From: Flavobacterium luminosum
Lineage (GTDB): Bacteria > Bacteroidota > Bacteroidia > Flavobacteriales > Flavobacteriaceae
Length of the DNA: 64,000 bases
Reading direction: 5' to 3'
Assembly: GCF_023635005.1 (NCBI RefSeq)
Contig: NZ_JAMLJM010000001.1
Location: forward strand, 372,001-436,000
This document shows, piece by piece, positions 18,244-25,724 of the stretch. Within the stretch, counting starts at the first letter, position 1, and every line of letters begins with the position of its first letter. Made by a program: the position numbers and the translations under genes. A model generated the notes under the pieces. The model was not told where the DNA came from, made no database searches, and saw only the letters and a program-made list of their open reading frames with translations.

Positions 18244-19266
18244 ATGAAAAAGCTTTTTTTATTAATCGCATTCTTTACCGCCTCGAATTTTGCCATCGCA
18301 CAAAGCAAAGCTGGAATAAGAATAGGCTACATTGACATGGATTATATCCTTGAAAATGTACCAGATTATAAAGAAGCAGAAAACCAACTTGAACAAAAAG
18401 CCCAAAAATGGAAACAGGATATTGAAGAACGAAAAAACAAAATCCAAAAACTAAAAGAGGCTTTAAAAAACGAAAAAGCGTTATATACCAAAGAATTAAT
18501 TGAGGAAAAAGAAGAAGAAATCAAATTTCTTGAGACTGACCTTATCGATTATCAACAAAAAAGATTTGGTCCTCGTGGCGATTTAGCCATTCAAAAAGAA
18601 ACGATTATCAAACCGGTACAAGATCAAGTTTTCAATACGGTACAAGATCTTGCAACTGCCAAACAATATGATTTCATCTTTGACAAATCTTCTGATATGA
18701 CTATGCTTTTCTCTTCGAAAAAATTTGACATCAGTGACCAAGTAATACGTGTAATAACACGCGCTGAGAAACGCGAAGAATTAAGCAAAAAGCAGCAAAG
18801 ACAATTAGAAGAAAAGGAAGAACAACAAGACGAAATTGCTGACAACGCTGCTTTATCAGAAAGACAACGTTTACTAGATGAGAAGAAAGCTAAAAGAGAA
18901 AAGATTTTAGAAGAACGTCGCAAAACAACTGAAGAAAAAAGAAAGACCTTTGAAGAGAATCGCAAGAAGCTAATTGAAGAACGTAACAAAAAAAATTCTG
19001 GCACGACAATTGATTCTTCTAAAACAGAAAACAACAACGTTTCAGAGAATGTTTCAAAAAACACAAGCAATACTGAAAGTAACAAAACAGTTCAAGATTC
19101 AGTAAAAAAAGCGAAAGAGGCTGAGCGACTGAAAGCAATAGAAAACAATAAAAAAGCATTAGACGATCGCCGAAAAGAATTGGAAGCAAAAAGAAAAAAA
19201 ATCCTTGAAGAAAAAGAAGCCGCTAGAAAGGCTAAAGAAGAAGAATTAAAAAAGAAAAACAATTAA
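18244..19266 (+). CDS. OmpH/Skp family periplasmic chaperone, extended form
   Basis: 340-aa exported protein. A signal peptide of about 20 residues precedes an OmpH/Skp domain (about 25-180) with the usual IGYIDMDYIL start, then a long Lys/Glu/Arg-rich coiled-coil tail. Skp proteins hold unfolded barrel proteins on the way to BamA. Classical Skp is about 160 aa, so the tail roughly doubles this one. The tail contains a Ser/Thr/Asn-rich break near 250-285. It lies directly after bamA in the same operon. Confidence 0.88.
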   Translation: MKKLFLLIAFFTASNFAIAQSKAGIRIGYIDMDYILENVPDYKEAENQLEQKAQKWKQDIEERKNKIQKLKEALKNEKALYTKELIEEKEEEIKFLETDLIDYQQKRFGPRGDLAIQKETIIKPVQDQVFNTVQDLATAKQYDFIFDKSSDMTMLFSSKKFDISDQVIRVITRAEKREELSKKQQRQLEEKEEQQDEIADNAALSERQRLLDEKKAKREKILEERRKTTEEKRKTFEENRKKLIEERNKKNSGTTIDSSKTENNNVSENVSKNTSNTESNKTVQDSVKKAKEAERLKAIENNKKALDDRRKELEAKRKKILEEKEAARKAKEEELKKKNN

Positions 19267-19292
19267 AATTAATTACACTTATAAATACTAAA

Positions 19293-19793
19293 ATGATGAA
19301 ACAGATTAAAACTTTACTTATTGCTGCAGTAATGATGTTAGGGGCTAGTTCAATGAATGCTCAAGCTAAAACCGCACATATAGATGTACAAGAATTATTG
19401 TCTAAAATGCCAGAAATGACATCTGCAAAAGCACAATTAGACAAACTAAATAAAACTTTCGAAACTGAATATTCTACTATGGTAACTGAATATCAGACAA
19501 AAATGAGAAAATACGAAAGTGAAGCAGAAACTGCTACAAAAGAAGTAAACGAAACTCGTGCTAAAGAAATGCAGGACATGGGGCAACGTATTCAACAATA
19601 CAGAGACAATGCTCAAAAACAATTACAAGACAAAGAAACAGAAATCATCAAGCCAATCATGGATAAAGCAAAAGCTGCTATCGTTAAAGTTGCTAAAGCA
19701 AAAGGATATCAGTATGTAATGGACGCTTCTACTTTAATTGTTGCTGATGGTCCAAACTTATTCGAAGACGTTAAAAAAGAATTGAAATTCTAA
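19293..19793 (+). CDS. OmpH/Skp family periplasmic chaperone
   Basis: 166 aa, the normal Skp size. The signal peptide ends near MNAQAK, followed by a beta-strand HIDVQELL and two long helices that form the tentacles of the trimeric chaperone. It is the last gene of the DUF6089-uppS-bamA-ompH-ompH operon and is followed by a strong terminator. The ATG at 19293 could also be the second ATG directly after it; the difference is one residue. Confidence 0.9.
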   Translation: MMKQIKTLLIAAVMMLGASSMNAQAKTAHIDVQELLSKMPEMTSAKAQLDKLNKTFETEYSTMVTEYQTKMRKYESEAETATKEVNETRAKEMQDMGQRIQQYRDNAQKQLQDKETEIIKPIMDKAKAAIVKVAKAKGYQYVMDASTLIVADGPNLFEDVKKELKF

Positions 19794-19815
19794 TTCCATA
19801 CAAAACTAATTTTAA

Positions 19816-19848
19816 AAAACTGCGTTAATGAGTAACGCAGTTTTTTTT
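19816..19848 (+). terminator. Terminator of the bamA/ompH operon
   Basis: Stem AACTGCGTTA / TAACGCAGTT with an ATGAG loop and nine T's. The loop contains an ATG that is in frame with murI but is clearly part of the hairpin. Confidence 0.9.
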
Positions 19849-19856
19849 TATATTTG
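19849..19856 (+). promoter_or_regulatory. -7 box upstream of murI
   Basis: TATATTTG starts at the end of the preceding terminator T-run and only 4 nt from the murI ATG. If used, the transcript would be leaderless or nearly so. Confidence 0.5.
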
Positions 19857-19860
19857 TTTT

Positions 19861-20640
19861 ATGAGTAACACCAACCCTATAGGCCTATTTGATTCCGGTA
19901 TAGGAGGCACCTCCATCTGGAAAGAAATTCATCAACTGCTACCAAACGAAAATACCATATATTTAGCCGACTCGAAAAACGCTCCCTACGGCAAAAAAAA
20001 CAAGCAAGAGATCATAGACCTATGCTGTAAAAATGTAGACTTTCTATTGGCACAAAATTGCAAAATGATTGTCGTGGCTTGTAATACGGCAACCACCAAT
20101 GCGATTAAAGAGTTAAGAGAAAAGTACCAAGTTCCATTCATAGGAATTGAACCAGCCATCAAACCCGCAGCCAATCAATCCGAAACTCAAACCATAGGGA
20201 TATTAGCAACCAAAGGAACGCTACATAGTGAATTATTTCACAAAAGAATCGAAAGTTTTACCAACGTAAAAATATTTGAACAAATTGGTTACGGTTTAGT
20301 AGAGCTCATTGAAGAAGGAAAAATTGATTCGGAAGAAATGATGAATCTACTCAAAATATACCTAAGGCCAATGATTAAAGGCAATATAGATTATTTGGTA
20401 TTAGGCTGCACCCATTATCCTTATTTGATTCCTAAAATAAAACAAATACTGCCACCGCATATTAAAATTATCGATTCAGGGGAAGCCGTAGCCAAACAAA
20501 CTAAAGCTGTTTTAGAAAAACTAGACTTGTTAAATAAAGAAAATAAAAAAGGCAACGCTACTTTTTATACTAATAGCGATGCCTCAGTTTTGAAAAAAAT
20601 CTTAGGATTTTCTGAGAATGTTTTCGAGAAGGATTTTTAA
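19861..20640 (+). CDS. murI: Glutamate racemase
   Basis: 259-aa enzyme that interconverts L- and D-glutamate to supply D-Glu for peptidoglycan. The opening PIGLFDSGIGG is diagnostic. The two catalytic cysteines are C74 (VVACNTAT) and C183 (LGCTHYPY). The start is set at 19861: a longer reading from 19828 would begin inside the terminator loop of the previous operon and add a poorly conserved hydrophobic stretch. The gene is monocistronic. Confidence 0.96.
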   Translation: MSNTNPIGLFDSGIGGTSIWKEIHQLLPNENTIYLADSKNAPYGKKNKQEIIDLCCKNVDFLLAQNCKMIVVACNTATTNAIKELREKYQVPFIGIEPAIKPAANQSETQTIGILATKGTLHSELFHKRIESFTNVKIFEQIGYGLVELIEEGKIDSEEMMNLLKIYLRPMIKGNIDYLVLGCTHYPYLIPKIKQILPPHIKIIDSGEAVAKQTKAVLEKLDLLNKENKKGNATFYTNSDASVLKKILGFSENVFEKDF

Positions 20641-20693
20641 ATAAAAAGTATTCCTAAAAAGAATATTTTCATTTTTATTGATGCATTTGTATT

Positions 20694-21206
20694 CTATTTG
20701 AACCAACTAGAATACATCACATAATTGTTAGAAATCCTTTCAATTTCACCAGCAAAATTACTCTGATCAATATCTTTCACCTTTTTTGCAGGAATACCGG
20801 CATAGATAGTCCCTGATTCTACCACTGTATTTTGAGTTACTACACTTCCGGCTGCTACTATAGCATTGCTTTCGATGACACATCCATCCATAACAATAGC
20901 TCCCATCCCTATTAAAACATTGTCTTTTATCGTGCAACCATGTACAATCGCATTATGACCGATAGAAACATTATTCCCTATAATCGTTGGATGTTTCTGG
21001 TACGTACAATGAATAACTGCTCCATCTTGAATATTAACTTTATTACCAATTGTAATAAAATGAACATCCCCACGGATTACCGCATTGAACCAAACACTAC
21101 ACTGTTCACCAAAAATGACATCACCCACTATAGTAGCATTTTCGGCCACGTAACAATCCTCTGGTATTTGAGGATACTTTCCATTTACTTCTTTTATAAG
21201 CATCAT
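20694..21206 (-). CDS. Gamma carbonic anhydrase family protein
   Basis: 170-aa left-handed beta-helix protein built of hexapeptide repeats. It contains the three histidines expected for the trimer-interface metal site: H66 (VIHCTY), H84 and H89 (SIGHNAIVHG). Members include Cam-type carbonic anhydrases, YrdA and PaaY, and many have unproven activity. It is cytosolic. It lies downstream of the PorP/SprF-like gene, separated from it by a hairpin terminator. Confidence 0.9.
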   Translation of the reverse strand: MMLIKEVNGKYPQIPEDCYVAENATIVGDVIFGEQCSVWFNAVIRGDVHFITIGNKVNIQDGAVIHCTYQKHPTIIGNNVSIGHNAIVHGCTIKDNVLIGMGAIVMDGCVIESNAIVAAGSVVTQNTVVESGTIYAGIPAKKVKDIDQSNFAGEIERISNNYVMYSSWFK

Positions 21207-21219
21207 CTAAAAATAATAA

Positions 21220-21237
21220 GTCCCGATAAATCGGGAC
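21220..21237 (-). terminator. Terminator of the PorP/SprF-like gene
   Basis: Stem GTCCCGA / TCGGGAC with a four-base loop, followed on the minus strand by a T-rich tract. It sits 16 nt after the stop codon. Confidence 0.7.
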
Positions 21238-21252
21238 ATTATGTTATATATT

Positions 21253-22272
21253 TTAATTAACTGCAGGACATTTACAACTATATTTCTCTTTTCTACAAGA
21301 AAAATCAAATCCAAGGGTAATTTGATGAAAACCTCCTGTTTGGAACTTAATATCACCCATCACATTGGAATAGGTATAAGCCACCATAAATTTCTTATAA
21401 TTTACACCCACCAAAGGAGTGATATATTGTAATTTTTGACTGTTAATTTGCGTTCCATCTCGATATTGAGTACCATCAAAACTTCTTCTATAAGACAAAC
21501 CACCCCAAATCTTTCCAAAATCAACTTCTTTGTAAACTTTAAGGTTCAAATCCATAGCTTTTTCTTTAGTACGCTCCGTTAATTGAAACATCACAGAAGG
21601 TTCAAAAGACAACTTTTGCATATTTCCAAAAACATATCCTGTACTGAAGATATATTTTCTCAAATTATCCGATTCAAAATCGGTGTATAAGTCACGACTT
21701 CTAAACAAAGCATTCTTAACCGTACCGTGTACATAAAAATCTAAGAAATTATACGAAGCACCAAAATCGATATTGAAATAAGTAGAACGCTGAATGATTC
21801 CTGCGATAATTGGATCAAAATCTGTCAAATCGAAGCTAGTTTCATCTAATTGATTTTGTACTAAACCAGCACTTAATCCAAAAGACAACTGATTTAAATC
21901 GGCTGCACTTCTTGAAAACATCAAATGATGCGCGTAGGTGATTTTCGCTCCTTTCTGTGAATGATAACCATTCTTATCGTTAAATAAAACAGCACCAATT
22001 GCAGAACCTTGATCTCCAATTTTACTATTAAAACTTAATGTTTGAAGAGCAGGAGCATCATCGTTTCCAAACCATTGATTTCTTGCTGTTAGTCTTATTT
22101 TAGCACAATTCGAAGCACCAGCCATAGAAGGATGCAAAAGGTAATAATTATCGGTCAAATAATCCGAATAAACCGGAATTCCTTCTTGTGAAAAAGAAAG
22201 CTGACTAACTAAACAAAGGAAAAGTAATTTAATCTTCTTTAAATTCATGTCTGATAGATTTAGAAACTTCAA
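21253..22272 (-). CDS. PorP/SprF family type IX secretion system membrane protein
   Basis: 339-aa outer-membrane barrel. The signal peptide ends at about SQLSFSQEG. The family opening (PVYSDYLTDNYYLLHPSMAGA) and the closing tract of Gly/aromatic strands are typical of PorP/SprF proteins, which help type IX secretion deliver or anchor specific cargo on the surface. Paralogues commonly sit beside a large adhesin with a type B sorting domain or beside an OmpA-like gene. Here neither is adjacent. An ATG within the first dozen residues is an alternative start. Confidence 0.88.
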   Translation of the reverse strand: MKFLNLSDMNLKKIKLLFLCLVSQLSFSQEGIPVYSDYLTDNYYLLHPSMAGASNCAKIRLTARNQWFGNDDAPALQTLSFNSKIGDQGSAIGAVLFNDKNGYHSQKGAKITYAHHLMFSRSAADLNQLSFGLSAGLVQNQLDETSFDLTDFDPIIAGIIQRSTYFNIDFGASYNFLDFYVHGTVKNALFRSRDLYTDFESDNLRKYIFSTGYVFGNMQKLSFEPSVMFQLTERTKEKAMDLNLKVYKEVDFGKIWGGLSYRRSFDGTQYRDGTQINSQKLQYITPLVGVNYKKFMVAYTYSNVMGDIKFQTGGFHQITLGFDFSCRKEKYSCKCPAVN

Positions 22273-22416
22273 AATCTTGCTAAAACAAACTTAGGTTCAA
22301 GAAATTGAAAAACGGTCAAAGATATAATTTTTGTTCAAAAAAACACATTATTTCAAAGATAAACGTTAATAAAAATTTAAAAAAAAACAAGTTTAATTTC
22401 CTAATAGTTTGTTTAG

Positions 22417-22424
22417 TAACTTTG
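22417..22424 (+). promoter_or_regulatory. -7 box upstream of the nfu gene
   Basis: TAACTTTG, 12 nt before the ATG at 22437. It rules out the longer in-frame reading that begins with a TTG at 22305. Confidence 0.5.
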
Positions 22425-22436
22425 CAAAAAAAACAG

Positions 22437-23333
22437 ATGAAACTGATCACAATAAAAGAAACAAACAATCCGAGTATCTTAAAATTCGAATTCTCATACT
22501 TTATTAGCCCAAATCAAAGTTTCGAATTCAAAAACATTGATGAATGTGCCGATTCTCCCTTGGCGCAACAATTATTTTACCTACCATTTGTTAAAACTAT
22601 TTACATTTCTGGCAATTTTATAGCCATAGAAAAATTCAGCATTGTAGAATGGGATGATGTGAAACATGAAGTTGCTGATCAAATAGAAAACTACGTCAAT
22701 GCTGGCGGAGAAGTAATCAAACCAAAAGAAGCTCCTAAAAAAGTTCCTGTTACTGTTTACGCAGAAAGCACTCCGAATCCGGCGGTAATCAAATTCGTAG
22801 CCAGTCGATTACTTACAAAAACCATTGTAGAATGTAAAAACATAGACGAAACTGAAGCGTCTCCACTTGCAAAAGAATTGTTCAAATTCCCTTACGTGAA
22901 GGAGGTTTTTATCGATGAAAATTACATTTCTATTACCAAATACGCGGTAAGCGAATGGCAAGAAATCACGAATGAAATTAGAACTTTCATTAAAGAATTT
23001 ATCGAAAATGGAAACATTGCCGTTGACGAGACCAAGGTTGTCAAATCTGAAAAACAAGACAAACAAGAAATCAAAAACTTTGATACATTAGATGTAACCT
23101 CTCAAAAAATTATCAATATTATTGAAGAATACATTAAACCCGCTGTAGCAGCCGATGGTGGAAACATTCTTTTCGATTCTTTCTCAGAAACCGATAAAAA
23201 AGTAAAAGTAGTACTTCAGGGAGCTTGTAGCGGATGCCCTTCTTCCACCTTTACCTTAAAGAACGGAATAGAGAATATGCTTAAGGAAATGCTTCAAGAT
23301 CAAGATATTAGAGTTGAAGCACTGAACGGCTAA
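22437..23333 (+). CDS. NifU family (Nfu) iron-sulfur scaffold with duplicated N-domain
   Basis: 298-aa cytosolic protein that assembles or carries Fe-S clusters. The C-terminal NifU domain holds the cluster-binding CSGC at C264/C267. Two Nfu N-terminal domains come first: residues about 1-88 and 104-190 align with each other (SPLAQQLFYLPFVK against SPLAKELFKFPYVK), a clear internal duplication. Single-copy N-domains are the usual arrangement. ATG 22437 was chosen from the -7 box just upstream and the family start. The gene stands apart from any suf operon. Confidence 0.9.
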   Translation: MKLITIKETNNPSILKFEFSYFISPNQSFEFKNIDECADSPLAQQLFYLPFVKTIYISGNFIAIEKFSIVEWDDVKHEVADQIENYVNAGGEVIKPKEAPKKVPVTVYAESTPNPAVIKFVASRLLTKTIVECKNIDETEASPLAKELFKFPYVKEVFIDENYISITKYAVSEWQEITNEIRTFIKEFIENGNIAVDETKVVKSEKQDKQEIKNFDTLDVTSQKIINIIEEYIKPAVAADGGNILFDSFSETDKKVKVVLQGACSGCPSSTFTLKNGIENMLKEMLQDQDIRVEALNG

Positions 23334-23396
23334 CATTTGTTTTTAAGATTTTAAATGATTAATTTTAAGGATAATAATCATTTAAACTAAAAAACT

Positions 23397-23597
23397 ATGT
23401 CAGTATTAAAAGTAATCGAGGTGTTAGCACACTCGGAAACCAGTTGGGAAGATGCTACAGCAAAAGCCGTTTCAAAAGCATCGAAATCGGTAAAACACAT
23501 CCGTTCCGTGTATGTTCAGGAACAGAGTGCCACAGTTGTAGACGGTAAAGTGAGTCAATACAGGGTAAATGTAAAACTAACTTTCGAAATTGAATAA
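23397..23597 (+). CDS. Dodecin family protein
   Basis: 66-aa small protein of the dodecin fold (beta-alpha-beta-beta), which forms hollow dodecamers. Archaeal and actinobacterial dodecins stack flavins against a tryptophan near position 36. By my alignment the equivalent residue here is Ser in HIRSVYV, so flavin binding in the classical way is doubtful. It is followed by a strong hairpin terminator and lies 63 nt after the nfu gene. Confidence 0.88.
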   Translation: MSVLKVIEVLAHSETSWEDATAKAVSKASKSVKHIRSVYVQEQSATVVDGKVSQYRVNVKLTFEIE

Positions 23598-23614
23598 GAG
23601 CAAATTCTTATATT

Positions 23615-23647
23615 AAAAGAGCGTTTCAATTTAAGAAACGCTCTTTT
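23615..23647 (+). terminator. Terminator after the dodecin gene
   Basis: Stem AAAAGAGCGTTTC / GAAACGCTCTTTT with a 7-nt loop. Confidence 0.85.
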
Positions 23648-23708
23648 AGTAATACTTAGATTTTTTTTGTAATATTACAGTAATACTAATCAAAAAAACA
23701 ATTAAAAA

Positions 23709-24119
23709 ATGGGAATTGGAAGTTTTTTTAAAAACCTATTTGGTCCGAAAGGAAAAGTAGAAGAAATCACACACAAAGTAGAAGAATTTGCCGAAGACGC
23801 TATTGCTCAAGCTAAAGAAACCACGGCACCTTTAGTAGAAAAAGCAGAAGACCTAGCGGAACAAGCATCAGAAAAAGTCAAAGAATTTATCCCTAAAGCG
23901 GAAGAGACATTGGAGAATGTAGTAGAAACCGTTAAAGAGAAAGCAGAAGTAGCGATTGATAAAGTTGAAGAATTTACACATAATGCTGTAGAAGCAGTTA
24001 AAGAAAAAGTGGCTGATCTCACTCATTCTCATACAGAAGAAAATCAGGCAGCAACAACTACGGAAACATCACATACCGAAGAAGGAACAACGGAGAACAG
24101 CGAAGAAGAATCAAAATAA
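23709..24119 (+). CDS. Amphipathic-helix repeat protein (apolipoprotein/YtxH-like)
   Basis: 136 aa. After a short GIGSFFKNLFG opening, nearly the whole protein is an Ala/Glu/Lys/Val-rich amphipathic helix with roughly 11-residue periodicity (VEEFAEDA, VEKAEDLAEQ, VKEFIPKAEE, VEEFTHNAVE). The acidic Thr/Ser/Glu tail looks disordered. There is no signal peptide or obvious membrane segment, and no cysteines. Such helices bind membranes or protect cells in stress (apolipoprotein, LEA or YtxH-like proteins), but homology cannot be assigned from sequence alone. It has its own terminator. Confidence 0.7.
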   Translation: MGIGSFFKNLFGPKGKVEEITHKVEEFAEDAIAQAKETTAPLVEKAEDLAEQASEKVKEFIPKAEETLENVVETVKEKAEVAIDKVEEFTHNAVEAVKEKVADLTHSHTEENQAATTTETSHTEEGTTENSEEESK

Positions 24120-24139
24120 TTTAATCAAACAATTCAAAC

Positions 24140-24163
24140 AAGAGGTTGGTTTTGCTGACCTCT
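24140..24163 (+). terminator. Terminator after the amphipathic-helix gene
   Basis: Stem AAGAGGT / ACCTCTT with a 10-nt loop, followed by a T-rich run. Confidence 0.6.
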
Positions 24164-24186
24164 TCTTCTTTTAATACAACCATAAA

Positions 24187-24941
24187 ATGAACGTTTACAT
24201 TGAAGCAATAAAAAAAATTCTATTTGAAATTTCACCTAAAATAATAACTGCTCTTCTAATTCTTTTTGTAGGACTATGGGTTACTAGTTTAATTACAAGA
24301 ACCTTCAAAAAAATAATGCGCAGTAGAAACATAGAACCTACCCTCTCTAATTTTTAGGTAATCTTATTTTTTGGGCTTTACGTGTAATTGTTTTTATTGC
24401 TGTGGTATCAAAACTAGGAGTAGAAACCTCTTCTTTTGTAGCCATTCTTGGTGCTGCCGGTTTAGCCATTGGTCTTTCTTTACAAGGCTCTTTATCTAAT
24501 TTTGCCGGTGGAATCCTTATCATACTTTTCAAACCCTTCAAAGTTGGTGATCTTATCGACGCACAAGGAGACATTGGAACGGTAGAAGAAATTCAAATCT
24601 TTTCTACTAAAATAACCACTGATCACGGTCATGTCGTTTACATACCTAACGGAATTTTATCCAACGGAAAAATCAAAAATTTCTCTCAACTTCCGACACA
24701 AAAAACAGATTTCGATTTTACCACCAGTCACGACGGAAATCTTAACGAATTCAAAAACAAACTTCACACTGTAATTAATAATCATGGATTGATTTTGAAA
24801 GATCCTAAGCCTGAGATCAATCTATCGAGTTTTACGGATACTTCGGTAACTTTTACCATCCAAATATGGACTAGAAACAGTGATGCTTCAACGGCAAAAT
24901 CAGAGATACTTGAAGAAATAAGAAATTATATCAGAAATTAA
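24187..24941 (+). pseudogene. Mechanosensitive ion channel (MscS family), frameshifted
   Basis: A small MscS channel gene broken by a one-base deletion. ATG 24187 opens a reading with TM1 (KIITALLILFVGLWVTSLI) that hits TAG at 24355-24357. One missing T in the run at 24351-24355 would turn NF-stop into NFLGN and join it to the frame that runs to 24941. That second frame holds TM2, the pore helix TM3 (AAGLAIGLSLQGSLSNFAGG) and the beta domain. The intact protein would be about 251 aa, a normal compact MscS. The downstream part is well preserved, so the break is recent, is a sequencing error in a homopolymer, or is bypassed by slippage. Confidence 0.85.
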
Positions 24942-25601
24942 CTATTTGACGATAAGAAAATCTTTTAGGTAGAAAGGCTCAAAGTATGCGACATCGACTG
25001 TCTCCTTTTTTTGAAATTTCTCATAGGCTGGAGCATTCATATCTTTCGCTGATGGAAAGACAATATCGTCATGAAAAATGAATTTTGAATCGGTCAATAC
25101 CGTTTTACATTTCTCAGCACCATCACCAATAATATGCATCACAGCATCAATATCTTTATAAGAATCAGCATCAATAATCTCAGAAATGATCTCTCGAGTT
25201 TTTTGATGTTGTGAATCAAAAAAAGCGGTATAACATTCCATTCTTCTGGCATCAATCATTGGGACAATAGTTCCATTGTCGACCTCTAACTGTCTTGCTA
25301 GCGTTTCGAGAGTGTCAATTGCTATTAATGGAATTTGTAATGAAAAACACAATCCTTTGGCTGCAGAAACCCCGATACGCAATCCGGTGTACGATCCTGG
25401 TCCTTGACTCACAGCAACTGCTTTTAAGTCCTTGAATGTTAGATTATTTTCGGATAGAATTTCTTCTATAAAAACATGTAATTTTTCGGCATGCGAATAG
25501 CCATTTTCTGCTATTTCTTTGCAAGCAATAGTTTTGCCGTCTAAAGATACCGATACTGAACAATTTTTAGTTGCTGTTTCTATGGATAAAATGTAAGTCA
25601 T
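24942..25601 (-). CDS. tsaB: tRNA threonylcarbamoyladenosine biosynthesis protein TsaB
   Basis: 219-aa ASKHA-fold protein that partners TsaD and TsaE to make t6A37 on ANN-decoding tRNAs. Typical landmarks are MTYILSIETATKNCSVSV at the N-terminus and SQGPGSYTGLRIG near residue 75. I set the start at 25601: the longer in-frame reading crosses the TATCTTTG promoter box. It converges on the mscS remnant with only one base between the stop codons. Confidence 0.95.
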   Translation of the reverse strand: MTYILSIETATKNCSVSVSLDGKTIACKEIAENGYSHAEKLHVFIEEILSENNLTFKDLKAVAVSQGPGSYTGLRIGVSAAKGLCFSLQIPLIAIDTLETLARQLEVDNGTIVPMIDARRMECYTAFFDSQHQKTREIISEIIDADSYKDIDAVMHIIGDGAEKCKTVLTDSKFIFHDDIVFPSAKDMNAPAYEKFQKKETVDVAYFEPFYLKDFLIVK

Positions 25602-25620
25602 CGCTGTATTTTCTAAGTAA

Positions 25621-25649
25621 CAAAGATAGGTAAAAAAGAAAAAGCTCAA
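25621..25649 (-). promoter_or_regulatory. Promoter of tsaB
   Basis: On the minus strand, TTG (25647-25649), 18 bp, TATCTTTG (25621-25628). The -33 element is inside the terminator stem of the upstream operon. Confidence 0.65.
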
Positions 25650-25676
25650 ACGGTAACATGATTTGAGCTTTTTTTA
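25638..25676 (-). terminator. Terminator of the tolC-adaptor operon
   Basis: Stem AAAGCTCAAA / TTTGAGCTTT with an 11-nt loop, between the efflux adaptor gene and tsaB. It overlaps the tsaB -33 element. Confidence 0.8.
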
Positions 25677-25724
25677 GAATTAATCAACTATAAATGACTT
25701 AAAAGCACCTAAGAAAAATTAAAT

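Noticed and set aside
18900..19260. Tandem DNA repeats in the extended ompH gene
   Set aside because: The Lys/Glu-rich codons give a low-complexity look but no regular repeat unit. It is ordinary coiled-coil sequence.
19828..19860. Longer murI start at the ATG in 19828
   Set aside because: That ATG is the loop of a strong terminator, and the added residues are not typical of glutamate racemase.
22305..22436. 44-residue N-terminal extension of the Nfu protein
   Set aside because: It begins with TTG, crosses a TAACTTTG -7 box, and looks like translated intergenic sequence.
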